In this document: in pieces, positions 25,206 to 37,883 of the stretch
Layout: every line of letters begins with the position of its first letter
Position numbering within the stretch: the first letter of the stretch is position 1
Source of the DNA: Nageia nagi
Taxonomy: Eukaryota; Pinophyta
Direction: 5' to 3'
Length of the DNA stretch: 64,000 nucleotides
Assembly (NCBI GenBank): GCA_050084985.1
Contig: JBITNC010000002.1
Span: 36,828,001-36,892,000 of the forward strand
Program-made: the position numbers and the translations under genes
Notes under the pieces: generated by a model
Seen by the model: only the letters and a program-made list of their open reading frames with translations
Database searches by the model: none
Told to the model about the DNA's origin: nothing

Positions 25206-26569
25206 CAAAAAAAAATTATTTTTAAAAATACATAATATAAATATAGAATTTTTCATTTCAAATTTTTTGTATTGCAAAAAAAATGCAAGCTTTTGTAATT
25301 TGTTGTTTTTTATAATACAAAGATTGTAAATCCTTTTTTTGTTAATTTTTTTTGCAAGAATATTACTTTAAATAGAAAATATATTTACAACAATTATATA
25401 AATTTTCTTACAAATTATTTTTTACAAAGAATCACATTAGATTTTTGTAATTTCACAATAATGAAATATTCATTGTAAACACAATATGTATATTTCAATT
25501 TTGCAATATAATAAATTCAAATTTTACAAAATAATTGTAATGTAATGACCCACCTGATGACACCATTTGATCTCGAGCACTATTGAGGATGTACATGAAA
25601 TCATGTTTGAACCATTGCTATGTGATAATCGATTTTAAATGGAAATATGTATTATTTGTATCGAGTTAATATTAGCTTCAAGATTTTATTATGTAGGTAA
25701 CATGTTACTGCAACATGAAAGGAGCAATCGAAGACCTAATGAACCAAAAGTGAATTGGTGTGGGAACAGAAGGGTAAGAGGAGGAAATAATTGATGTTGA
25801 ATCACTGACACACCCTATGACCATCATAAATCATGTATATGCATGTAGAATAATTTCTATGACTATCAATTTCTTGATTTAATTATGTTTGCCAATGCGT
25901 GTGGATTAATCTTGCCTTGTAGGACAAGGCAAGCATTGTAGGTAAAGATGTGTTTCTTTTTTTTGTGTTTTTGAAATTCGAATTTGAAATGGAGGGAAAA
26001 ATGAATATACCTTATTTAAAACTAAAAATTTATATAAGGTTAGAAAAGTAAATTTAATAAAAATAAAAAAAATTAATAAAAATAAGTGCCCATACTATTG
26101 CCATATGAGGTTAATAGTAAAAACACTATTAGAAAAAGATTAAGGTCACCTTATGGTATTACAAAATATTTAATGGGTTAGAAAATAATAGAGCAATGAC
26201 CCTACTTAGTTTTGTTTTCTTATGTTAGATATGGATAATAGTTGGCAATAATTTATCAGTTAATAAAAAAAATTCAAGGTATTTAATACCTTTTCAATCA
26301 TTAACAACTTTAAGAAAACCTATCCCAAAAATTATTAAAGGTGTGAGGAGACATATATTTGGACAAACTTGGATTTTTTTGGCTATAAATAAAAGGGTGG
26401 AACCTTAAGCAAAACACCTACCTATCTATCTTTTATTATTTCATTCTTGTTATTCTCAAGCTTGATGTAGAGTTACGTGAAGAAAAGAAGTCTCTCTTCC
26501 CTCTTCAAGTCAATGTGCAATTTTTTACATTTTTTTTGCCTAATTAAAATAGTCATATTTTGAGATATT
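25206..26569. other. Element interior, possible nested LTR promoter
   Basis: No coding motif. TGTAATGACCC at about 25543-25553 resembles starts of plant gypsy LTRs, and a plus-strand TATA-like GGCTATAAATAAAAGGG lies at about 26381. Together they hint at a nested LTR, but the right edge is not visible. Confidence 0.35.
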
Positions 26570-28078
26570 TAATATGATGTTTATCATAATATTTGATAAT
26601 ACTTCATAAAATTAATTATTGTTAGAAGTGTTGAACCATTTGAAGAGACATAGTGGTTATTTTATTTCAAGGTTGTTACTATATCTTTTTCTTTAAAAGT
26701 TAAAGGAGTGAGATTTTATTTTGTTAACCTCCTTTTATTTAGATGTAGAAGTGAAAAATTTTACATACAAATTATATTATGTATTTTATGATATTTTAAG
26801 AAAACTAGTCAAATATTTCTCCTTATACCTTTAGTTAGAGTTTAAGGAATTTATTTTGACATGAATTTTATTAAAATCCTAATATGATATTTATCATAAT
26901 GTTTGATAAAGTTTCATAGAATTAATTGTTGTTAGAAGTGTTGTACCATTTAAAGAGACATAGTGGTTATTTTATTAAAGGTTGTTACCATGTCTTTTTC
27001 TTTAAAAAGTAAAGAAGTGGATTTTTCTTTTGTTATTCTCTTTTTATTTAGATGTAGGAGTGGAAAATTTCACGTACAAATTATAATATGTATTTTATAA
27101 TATTTTAAAGAAACTAGTCAAATATTTTGATATGAATTTTTTTAAAGTCCTAATATGATATTTATCATAATGTTTGATAACGTTTCATAGAATTAATTGT
27201 TGTTAAAAATGTTGTACCATTTGAAGAGACATAGTGGTTATTTTATTTAAAGGTTGGTATCATGTTTTTTCTTTAAAAAATAAAGGAGTGATATTTTCTT
27301 TTGTTATTCTCTATTTATTTAGATGTAGGAGTAGAAAATTTTATGTACAAATTATGTTATGTATTTTATGATATTTTAAGAAGACTAGTCAAATATTTCT
27401 CTTTATGCCTTTAGCTAGAGTTTAATAAATTTATTTTGACATAAATTTTATTAAAATCCTAATATGATGTTTATCATAATGTTTGATAAAATTTTATAGA
27501 ATTAATTATTGTTAGAAGTGTTGTACCATTTGAAGAAACATAGTGGTTATTTTACTTAAATGTTGGTATCATATCTTTTTCTTTAAAAAGTAAAGGAGTG
27601 GGATTTTTTTTGTTATTCTCCCTTTATTTATATGTAGAAGTGAAAAATTTTACGTACAAATTATATTATATATTTTATGATATTTTAAAGAGACTAGTCA
27701 AATATTTCTCCTTATACTTTTAGCTAGAGTTTAATGAATTTATTTTGATATAAATTTTATTACAATTCTAATATGATGTTTATCATAATGTTTGATAAAG
27801 TTTCATAGAATTAATTGTTGTTAAAAGTGTTGTACCATTTGAAGTGATATAGTGGTTATTTTATTTAAAGATTGGTACCATATCTTTTTCTTTAAAAAGT
27901 AAAGGAATAAGATTTTTTTTTGTTATTATTTCTTTATTTACATGTAAGAGTGAAAAATTTCACATACAAATTGTATTATGTATTTTATGATATTTTAAAG
28001 AGACTAGTCAAATATTCCTCTTTATGCCATTAGCTAGAGTTTAATGAATTTATTTTATTTTATTAAAGTCTTAATATG
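26570..28078. repeat. Tandem array, about 305-bp unit, five copies
   Basis: The phrase AATATGATGTTTATCATAAT occurs near 26571, 26881, 27153, 27461, 27769 and (partial) 28073, giving spacings of about 310, 272, 308, 308 and 304 bp. Units share GTGTTGTACCATTTGAAG, CTTTTTCTTTAAAAAGTAAA and GAGACTAGTCAAATATTTC blocks. The short second unit lost the CTTTATGCCTTTAG part. No reading frame is preserved across units. Confidence 0.9.
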
Positions 28079-29139
28079 ATATTTATCATCTTAGTAAAGA
28101 AATATTGTTAAATTCATATAAAAATAGAAAAAGATAAATTAATAAAAATATGTTAGCTTGTTATTATCTAAGTTTGTCAATTAAATTAAATAATATCTAA
28201 TGAGATGATAAGTTATGCTTAATATTTTTAATAAGTAATTCAAGAACTCTTTAGAATCTTGTATTAAATAAATTATGGTTTTAAGATTATGATATTGGTA
28301 TAATGTTTAGTAAAATAATCCATATGGTACCAATTACATTAATTAATTATTAAGGTATCTAAGACCTTATTATGAAAGATTTAATTATTTAAGATGGATT
28401 AATTATAAGGTAAATAAATAATGGATTAATGTACATTGACCAAGGAAAGAAGATAATTTCTTTTGAGGTCTATAGTTAAATTCATTTGTATAATGGTCAA
28501 GTTTAAAAATGGTTGTCCTAATCCTCCTCCCTTTTAGTACCGATCCACCTACCAAGTTCCAAGGGGATGTTCGATGCTCGTTGCATGAAGATCGATGGAG
28601 ATGTTCGATGGTTGATATAATGATCAAAACCATATAACATGAATAAATTTGAATTATAAACTCATTGGATATGAAAGAGTATGATTTGTCAAAAATATCC
28701 CATTTGTATTCTATTACATTAATGCATTAAAGGTTATTTTGTATTTATGTCTTATTAGTATGGTAAATGAAAGGTAGACGAGTTGTACTTCAACGAATTG
28801 GTTTTATTTATAAATGGTTAATGGTTACTACAAATTATTAAGGGTCGATGAAAATTATAAAGCATTGTACTTCATTGAAGTAAATACTATTAAATGCTAA
28901 TATGATCCTTTTTCAATTAATTAATGCTTTTTCACTTAGAGTTAGACATGATCAAAGAAAATGGTTTGTTGTGTATTTTAATACTTTGGTCAAATAAATT
29001 AGATAATATTAGGTAAGAGTATGCATTGCTATAGAAAAAGAGGTAATTAAATACGATAGTGATCACTATAGATAGAGAAGATCAATAAACCCAAAACTAA
29101 TCCAAAGACTTAGAAATAATCCTAAAATTCAAGTTAAGA
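28079..29139. other. Element interior, no coding motif
   Basis: AT-rich sequence without a supported gene. Confidence 0.45.
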
Positions 29140-29310
29140 TTCCAAATGATAGTTTGGGATCATTTAGGAAACTTTAGGGACCTTTAGAATCAAAATAGAT
29201 ACAAATGGGACCAAATAGGAATAGATGGGATCGTTTGGGATCCTTTGGGAATAATTGGGATAGTTTGGGGATATTATGGGAAATAATTGGGAATGCTTGG
29301 GATCATTATG
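29140..29310. repeat. Short degenerate GGGATC-type array
   Basis: Variants of TTTGGGATC, TTTAGGGACC and ATTGGGATAG repeat every 10-20 bp. It lies inside the 11.6-kb element. Confidence 0.6.
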
Positions 29311-29924
29311 GGATCTAAATCATAAGATTTTTTGAATATTGATTTGCACTTAAACTAGTGATATTAAACCTTTACAACATAACAAATACACCTTCTCAAG
29401 ATTAAGGATATGGTAAATAAGTCCAAATAAAACAAGGGTACGATCATCAGGAGTATCTACTCACAAGCAAGGATAAGAATGCTTAGTGAACAAACCCTTG
29501 TGCTTAGAAAGAAAGAATGAAGATTAAATAAAGTCGATAAGGTATCAATATGTAATACATGTGGGATATAATTCTATTAATAGGAAGCCTAGTAAATCGA
29601 ATAGATCGACAAATAAAAAAATAAAAAATTGGTCCTAAATTTAAGGGTTTTAGATGGTGAAAGATGGAGTAGAGTTACATATAATTACATTAAAAGATCT
29701 TTAGCATAGTTTAAAATATAATTATTTAAAAAATTATATTTAACTATGAAAAAAATTAGATATACTAATTTTTATAAGATCTTAAAATCTAACCATAGAA
29801 ACTATGTTAGCTTTAACCTTTAGTTTCTATAAAAAAATTGAAACAAGATTAAGGTTAGATATACCTTGAATGAGAGTTACCTCAAGATCACGAAGTAGAA
29901 ATTTGAAGAATCTCATAATAAGGA

Positions 29925-29937
29925 GGCTCTAATAACA
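29925..29937 (-). other. Primer-binding site, initiator-Met type
   Basis: Minus-strand TGTTATTAGAGCC, two bases after the end of the right LTR. It matches the common plant PBS TGGTATCAGAGCC at 11 of 13 positions; one of the two changes is C to T. Confidence 0.7.
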
Positions 29938-29939
29938 CA

Positions 29940-30589
29940 TGATGGAATTGTAGGATTCTATAAACCAAGATCACTTGTGCTCTTCCAACAAATTAACACT
30001 CAAATTACACTCAAAATAACAATCTCTTAAAAGACACAATAATAAGCAATCTCACAAAATGATACATAAGAAGTATAGTGGTTTCTCTCTAAGAGAGTAC
30101 ATCCACTTAAATATAAGTTTATTACTTTTCAATATAAGATCTCTCTTACAACCTAGATCTCTAAACAAACTAGTAGCAATGCTACTACAAAAATATGTGT
30201 TACAACATAGCCAAGCCTTCATTTTATAGGCTTAAATCCTATTTTGGTTCACTCTTTTATATAAGAAGAATACCAATGTCCATAGGATATTCACATCCTC
30301 ACATTAGATGAAAATGGTAGGTGGAAAGGTTTTTATTCATACCTATTACATATGCCCATACTTATAATTTAAGTATGTGGTACTATATGCATATGTGGAT
30401 ATACCCTTAATATAAAATAGATAGGACTCCACTTTTGCATGCATGGATAATCCACATAATAAATGGATTATTCTATATTACACAATATTTCCCTTCTAAC
30501 TTAGGTATTGTATATGTTCATTTGTTTTTAATTAATTAGGAATAATATACTTAAGTTACTTACACAATAATGCATTATAAGTTCTAACA
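29940..30589 (-). repeat. 5' LTR of the 11.6-kb element
   Basis: 650 bp, TG...CA ends, the counterpart of 19012-19681. A minus-strand TATA-like CCTATAAAAT lies at about 30221-30230. Transcription would run toward lower coordinates. Confidence 0.85.
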
Positions 30590-30649
30590 CAAATGCATGT
30601 AAGATGCATATAAGAGCATGAAGATGTAACATGAACATGAAGATGGAAC

Positions 30650-32215
30650 ATTCTAATGCAATATGTTTTCAACATCATATTCCCATTAAGATGGAAAATG
30701 TCAATTACATTGCTAACCTTCTTGGTCATGCATACTATCTTAAGGAAGATTTGAACTTCATTGTCAAGTTGCCCATAAAACTTGAATTGGCTGTGTGGAT
30801 GCATCATCTTGGTGCTTGTAAATTATCACATAAGAATGTAGGAATAAGGGAATTTGTGAAGAGTTATGAAGAACCTTTGAGTATGCAATAACTATCATAC
30901 TAAAACCAAGTTTATCTCCAATATTATTGTGAGGGATGTGAACATTCATGGTATACAATGATTGGAGAATATACAATTCATAGCTACAACAAAGATACCC
31001 TTAAATTGTTTGATATGATGAAGCACTTAGGAACAAACCCTTACAACATGAACTCTTATTGCATTATTCTTGGGATGAATCATTATACATGCATTGTTGA
31101 CCTTCTTGGTTGTGCAAGCTATTGTGAGGGAGCTTTGAACTTCACTACCAAGATACCCATAAGACCTAAATTGGGTGTATGGATATGTCTACTTGGTGCT
31201 TGTAAATTAAATGTTGTGGTTTTGAATGTCTTGATAGAAATGTATGCAAAATATTGAACAAACCCTTACAACATGAGGGACTCTTATTGCATTATTCTTA
31301 GGATGAATCATTATATATGCATTGTTGAACTTCTTGTCCATGCAAGCTATCTTAAGGGAGGTTTAAAATTCATTGCTAAAATACCCATAAAATCTAAATT
31401 GGGTGTGTCTCCTTGATGGTTTTAAATCAAATTTTGTGGTTTTGAATGTCCTAATAGACATGTCTGTAAAATATGAAAAAAACCATTACAACATGAGCAA
31501 TTCTTACTACATTCTTCCTAGGATGAATCATTATACATGCATTATTGACCTTCTTGGTTGTGTAGTCTATCATGAGGGTTCTTTAAACTTTATTTTCAAA
31601 GTACCCATAAAATCTAAATTGGGTGTGTCTACTTGGTTCTTGTAAATCGAATGTTGTGGTTTTGAATGCCCTAATAGACATGTATGCAAAATGTTGTATG
31701 AACCCTTACAACATGAGGGAATCTTATTGCATTATTATTGGGATGAATAACAATACATGCATTATTGACTTTATTGGTCATGCAAGCTATCTTTAGGGAT
31801 CTTTGAACTTCACTGCTAAAATACACATAAGACCTAATTTGGGTGTGTCTACTTAGTGTTTGTGAAATGAATGTTATGGTTTTGAATTCCTTGATAGACA
31901 TGTATGCAAAATATGGAATAAAAACTTACAACATGAGTGACTCTTTTTGCATTATTCCTGAGATGAATCATTATACATGCATTGTTGACCTTCTTAGTCA
32001 TGTAGGCTATCTTGATGGAGCTTTGAACTTCACTACCAAAATACCCATAAAACCTGAATTGGGTGTGTGGATGTATCTACTTATTACTTGTAAATTAAAT
32101 GTTGTGGTTTTGAATGCCTTGATATACATGTATGCAAAATGTGAAAGAATACACAAGGCCTAGGAATTGTTTGACATGATGCAAACACATTTTCATGGTA
32201 TGCAATGATTAGAGA
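30650..32215 (+). pseudogene. PPR fragments amplified as a 220-bp tandem array
   Basis: The left part (30650-31060) reads NYIANLLGHA, LAVWMHHLGACKLSHKNVG and TLKLFDMMKHLGTNPYN, a PLS-type PPR order. From about 31060 a unit recurs with anchors near 31075, 31303, 31523, 31743 and 31963. Each unit gives MNHYTCIVDLLG, IPIKPELGVW and LLGACK, joined directly to LNVVVLNVLIEMYAKY. That joins the region just before an E motif to a more N-terminal S motif, as unequal exchange would. Most spacings (220) are not a multiple of three, so neighbouring units lie in different frames and no long protein results. The right end (to 32215) carries MYAKCERIHKA and remnants. Confidence 0.8.
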
Positions 32216-35200
32216 ATACACACAAAATGGGTTTTATGAAAACAGACCTAGAGATGTTTATTCCAAAAACATGATAATTGCTTGACAAGATACATAGAAG
32301 AATACATGTTGGTTTCTCTCTGCAACCCCCTTGGATTGACCCTACTCTTTATGGTAAACTGGAAATGGTCCAAGTGCTTTAACCCCCTCAACTAGAAATG
32401 GTACAAGCTAAGTGCTCTACCCCCTCGTATTTTCTTCTAAAAAAACTAAAAAGTTATACATTCCAACTTAAGTTCCTCATGTAGGATTTTATTAATTTTT
32501 TTGTTGACATTGAGAGGAAGTTTTTACCAGCCTCCTTAAAATTTAAGGGGCATTTTATAATTGCTCCCTAAAAATTGCCACTAAAACCCAAAAAATGATG
32601 TGGTTAAAAATCATCACACCAAAGCCACCTCAAATCATCCACCTCCAAAGCCTATTTTTGGTCCATTGAAGGATTTGTTTTTATCCTTCTCATTATTTTA
32701 CTTACTTTGCAAGCATAATTACATTTCATTTCTTTAAACTTGCAAACATGTATATTTGTTGACACTTAATTTTGATACCTAATATCACAAAGTAATTATT
32801 ATATTACTTAAGTAACAACACATTCTATTTTATTATTTTATCTCATATTATGGTCATTTAGGTTGAATTATGTGCCCTTATCATGTTGTTCTCTTTTTGT
32901 GTGTTAGGCCCTTAGCATCGATGCAAACTTGTGAGCATGTATCACAATGTTTCTCTCACATATAAAAGGAGGTAAGGTAATATGAGGAGGCTTTCAAGAT
33001 TTACATCTCGATAGTCATACTCAATATAAAAAATATTTAGGTATCTCTCAACATTGCCTATCGGGATGAGGATTTGTTATCATAAGAGCACTATGTTATT
33101 CATCTTTCACCACATGTTATACTAGACTTGTTGCATTAATATTATTGCTAGGAATTTAGATTACGAAGACTAACTCACAGGGAGCATAGTGTCTACTCTT
33201 CTCATGGAGTCTATGCTACTACTGGAATTTATGCTACTCTACATATCTATCCTTCTACTAAGTCTTGCTATCTAAGGTTCCACCCTAGTGAAAAGTCCGA
33301 TTCTAGTGTATGAATGGTATTCCAAGTAAGGTAATAGGTATTTATCTTGACCCCTCTCTCATAGGTTGTGAATGTGATCTAATAGCCTAAGCATCATTAG
33401 TATTTTATTTACATTCTAAATACTTAAGGTTATTACACTTTGCCTATACTTAATCATTTATCAAGATTTGTAAGTTCATTTCAATAGTAATCTTCTTCAT
33501 TTTAGTAGATTGATTATACATAATTAATCAGTAGTAGGATTGATTTTAATCATCTACAACATGAAAAAGAATGACATCCCTTACGCTTTGTTTGTGCATG
33601 AATATGGATACAACCATGAACATCACCCCTAAGCCACGTTTCTATTCTAAGATGTAAGCACAACTCCAATTAAGGCCAATATTTCATGGAAATACAATCC
33701 TGACTCATGCTACAAAAATGGAGCCATTTAACTCATGACCAAAGCACATAAACACATGATATGAAAATGAAAAACCAATTGGATAGCCAAAGAAAATGTA
33801 AACATGTCAAGGCAAAATAAACCTAACAATGTTGTAGAATTTCATTGTCAATGCGAATGCAAACATGCACAACGCAAGGGTATGATTTTACCTCAACTCA
33901 TGTCTCTACTTGCATACATGTGTCTCCTTATCTCTAGATGCATTTACATCAATGGAGTATGAATGATGTGTCTCCTCCAGTGCCATGTCATCCTTTTTAT
34001 CCACTAGATGCATTTACACCTTTTCAAAACTTTTTACACTCAAATGATTGCAAGTTTTCCATTAGACTTCCTCTCTTTCCACCTTTTGGTCAAATTCAAT
34101 CAACTCTTCGCTTGAGCCATATGACATTCATTTCAACACTCTCATAGGTTGCGATAATTGGTGTCCTCATAGGGGTCCAATAAGATGAGCGGGGGTTTCT
34201 TGAATAAGGTGTCTAGCTCCAAAATCCAAAACTCCACCATTAAACTCAACACATGCATGCTTTAGAGAGATAACATTCTAGATATTCCCAAGACATTATT
34301 CCTCCACACATTTCTCTTTGTTATATCCAAAGACTTTCTAAAGATCATAAGATCACTTTGCCAACCATCACAACCAATAGTGGGTGAATAAAAATTAAAA
34401 TATTAAACACAAACTATATTGTTGATTGTCCACACCTACTTGCCATACTAGAATTTAGCAATAAATTGCCTTCACTTGCCTTTAATTGGTTTCCTAGTGC
34501 TTCAATGGTAGATACCCTCATGACATGGCATTTCTTACCAATTAAAAATCAACCAAGACATAATTCGTTAATGTCAAAAGGATCATGCAATTTCTTACCT
34601 CGTTGGTGGCAATTTTCTTTTATAACATCATTATCTATTTTGAACCAAAATTGCCCATGAATATATTTATATACATTTTATTTGCTAAACAACATTTTGC
34701 CATTCTTTGGCCTTTGGCATTACATACATAAATGTAAATTGCTTGCTAACATAAATATGTATATATTTATTTGCATGATAATCCCTTGCCATTCCTTGGC
34801 CTTTGTTCAACCACACAAATAAATATAGTTTACAATTAATACCATATATTTTCTATTAAAAACGATGGAATTGAAAATCAAGTCCAAAATATTAAATAAT
34901 AATTGTATGAAAACAATAATCCTTTACCTTGACCAAGGGTATTGTGATTCCATTGAAAACATTCTCTTGATTCCTTGATTACCTAATGTCCAAACGTTTT
35001 ATATTGATATCTTTATATGTATGTTAATAATAACTTTATTTAACCATAAAAAATAAAATATCAAGTTCACACCATTATCATTAATTGGGGATTAAGACAT
35101 TTTTTTCTTTTTTTTTTTGAAATATTCATAATAATAGTTCTTTACTTATCCGTGTTATACATACTTACCTTGCTCTTAATTTGAAAACTTAAATGGTTAA

Positions 35201-35489
35201 GCAAGCAAAACATTAGATTCCAATAAGCACCTCTAGTGATCAAGATACCATATAGGATGTCTTACATAAAATTAAAAGTGCAAAGTATTCTTATATGCAT
35301 AACATAGATGTAATATTATAGAATATCAAATAGTCATGCCCACTACTTGGGCCTTTCGAAAATATATTTCTTGTAAAAGGTCATTATGCACAACTTAGGC
35401 CCTTAATTAAGTTTAGCAAAATGGGTCTTGACAGACTTAATATTGTTTGTGCATAGATTAACCTTTAAAGAAGACACATTTTTATGTTA
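32216..35489. other. No gene seen
   Basis: No supported coding region. 32520-32680 is another piece related to the CACTA-like segment at 10.3 kb. Near 34690-34800 a phrase with TTGCCATTCTTTGGCCTTTG is repeated once. Open frames here on both strands look random. Confidence 0.45.
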
Positions 35490-35600
35490 AAATTATGCAT
35501 GGGCTTATTATGACAAAGTGATTGAAAAAGATGGCTATAGGGCATTGTGGGGAAGAAAGGTTATGGGATTTTGGCAAAAGGTGTGAGCTTATGCATAAAT
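35490..35600. repeat. Repeat unit around GCATGGGCTTATTATG
   Basis: This unit recurs as two adjacent copies at 36960-37200. A short plus-strand frame reads AWAYYDKVIEKDGY, but it does not continue and is not conserved in the other copies. Confidence 0.6.
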
Positions 35601-36317
35601 AAGCCTCAAACCCTAACCATAAGATTATAATACCAAGAGAGGGGGTCTCTATAGGAGAATTGGAGAGAAGGAATATAAGCAAAAGATGTCGATGAATAGG
35701 AGGACAATGAGGGTTATGCATTATTTGATGCCTAGAATGAAACATAGATCTAAAGGGCCATCAATTGGGATGTTGGCTAACATGAAAGATATCACCAAAG
35801 AACTAATAGTGATAGGGGAGAGAACCACAAGATGAGGGGAAATCGGAAGTTGTTCACATCACCCCTAACATTCAAGGTCGAAGGACTGTCGAAGTTTGCA
35901 AAAAAGTGGTAATAAGGGATTGTCTACAATATTTCGACAACAAATGTAAGTATGTGCCTTGATGCTGGTCAGAAACAAGTATATTACGTATGGGATGGGG
36001 AAGTTGTTGGGGGGACTTAGGTCTCAATAGGGGTCTCATGTAGAGATTTATCCCTAAGAGAGACGACCTCACAAATATAAAGGACTCAACATTGTTGATC
36101 AAAATACTAAAGAAGGTGGAGAGACAATTTTCAAAGTCTTTAAATATGCAATCGAATCTCCCCCAAATGTTATAGTGAATAACACAATTGAAAAATAAAG
36201 TGGTCCTTAAACTCTATTTCCTAATGGAGAAAATATGGCAAATGTGATCCATGTAGGGTATGTGGTTAGATTCAATATGGAGTTGATGATTCATGACTTT
36301 GATATTAATTTGACAAA
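35601..36317. other. No gene seen
   Basis: Decayed-looking sequence with scattered stops in all frames and an 18-20-base A run at its right end. Confidence 0.4.
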
Positions 36318-36611
36318 AAAAAAAAAAAAAAATTGAATGAAAGAGCTAGTTATATTAAAATAAAAGCAATATTTCACAAAAGAGTTTGTGGGGGGATAAA
36401 AACACACCTCGGAAGTAAGCAGACCAACCCTAACTGCAAGTTGGGAGAACAAAACCACCAAAAAATCTAACCGCTAAACAAGCTGATTACAATTCAAGAC
36501 ATAAACAATACGAAAATAACCACCAACTAAAATTTAAGAAGCATCATGAAGCATGCCTTGCGCAGACATATCTTTGACAATAAACCATGCATGTTTAATA
36601 TTGTCAACTAA
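36318..36611 (-). mobile_element. LINE-like 3' fragment
   Basis: On the minus strand the segment ends AACTAGCTCTTTCATTCAA followed by a homopolymer run, like the 3' end of plant non-LTR elements. AATTTGACAA occurs at both edges (36307-36316 and about 36612-36621), a possible 10-bp target duplication. Against this, the homopolymer reads T, not A, on that strand, and a nearby small inverted repeat could explain the match. No coding part remains. Confidence 0.35.
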
Positions 36612-36959
36612 AATTTGACAATTTTTTCCCTTTAATATTAGCACTAAAATAAACCATGCATGGAAACCTAAGACCTTGGGTGCAAGAAATCTAACCAGGG
36701 CAAATACACTCAAAGTTGCATCAATTTGGGAAAGAGAGGTCTCCCAAATTTATAGATGGAGTTATGGATGTTTTGGGGGAGTAAATTTGTAAATATTACA
36801 TGTGTGAAGATTTGGAGGGTTGGTGCATACATGTTTGAGGTTTTTAGGGTGGTGAGAAGATAGAAAAGTTTTGTGCATGAGAGATTTGAGGTGTATGGAT
36901 GGTAACTTAAGCATGTTCGTGCATGTATCAAACTTTGGAGATTAGAAAAAAAATTATGT

Positions 36960-37200
36960 AAAAGGTTGTGTATGGGCTTATTATGGCAAGTGCTTGAAAA
37001 ATATGGATTTTGGGTGTTGTGGGAAGAGGTGGTTATGTGATTTTGGCAATAATTGTGGGCTTACGCATGGGCTTATTATGTGTAAGGTTGCACATGAGCT
37101 TGTTATGGCAAGTGATTGAGAAATATGGATATTGAGTGTTGTTGGAAGAGGTGGTTATGTAACTTTGGCGATAATAGTGGGCTTGTGCATGAGTCTGATT
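36960..37200. repeat. Two tandem copies of the 35.5-kb unit
   Basis: About 120-bp units starting near 36963 and 37083, each with GGGCTTATTATG or GAGCTTGTTATGGCAAGTG, then GAAATATGGAT and GGAAGAGGTGGTTATGT. Confidence 0.7.
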
Positions 37201-37883
37201 TTGATATGTAATTATAATGGATGGACATAAAATAGCATGAGGATATGTAGATATTTTGATATTTGATTTTGTTATTTATTGATGCATAGGTTAATGATGT
37301 GGAAGGTAACATGGATAGTAATAAGGCATGCAATGATGGTGTAAATTTAACTTTAATTTAACACTTGATGTAAACATTTAATATGTATGTGATTGTTGAT
37401 CTTAATGTGACATTAGATGAGAGTACTAAAAGAAGATAATCAATAACTAGAAGACTTAATAATGCAGTTCCATTTTCTAATTAATTTTTTTGTTCACTTT
37501 AGAAGACGATATCCATAACAGCTTTCATTTGATGGTTCATTATAATACTTATGTTTGACATTTTCTCAAATCAAATAACCATGCATTTCCAAATGAAGAT
37601 CAAAACTAGGTGTACACCCTTTTGGCACTGGATACCTAATGCTTAAGAATCTTTTTCCCTTCTCCCCAAGATAATCTAGAGGCACGGGCAGTGGCACCAT
37701 TTTCAAATGAAGGTATGGAGACTCGTATATGTACGTATATGAACCACGAAGAAACTGGTTTTTGTATTACATTACAATTCATGATTATGATTCACCAAAG
37801 GACCACCAAGAAATCCAGACATAATCTCTGATATCATGACCATGAGCATATCAACATGACATTCAAACTGCATACAATGTGTT
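37201..37883. other. No gene seen
   Basis: Nothing supported. Sequence character changes near 37600 from AT-rich repeat to more mixed, gene-flank-like DNA. Confidence 0.4.

Larger units (their letters stand above)
19012..30589 (-). mobile_element. 11.6-kb LTR retrotransposon without recognisable coding region
   Basis: Two related LTRs (19012-19681 and 29940-30589) lie in direct repeat and are flanked by identical CAAAT target copies (19007-19011 and 30590-30594). Orientation is minus: a PBS-like sequence adjoins the right LTR and a purine tract adjoins the left one. The PBS type (initiator-Met tRNA) suits Ty1/copia or related groups. I find no gag, protease, integrase or RT motif on either strand. 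The interior is dominated by at least six tandem arrays. This fits a large non-autonomous derivative (LARD-like) that would need proteins from another element, although nested insertions and heavy decay could also contribute. LTR divergence is visible throughout, so it is an old insertion. Confidence 0.85.

Noticed and set aside
24827-25329. Proline/glycine-rich frames on both strands in the GC-rich array
   Set aside because: They arise from a short repeat lacking stops; the repetitive peptide has no recognisable fold.
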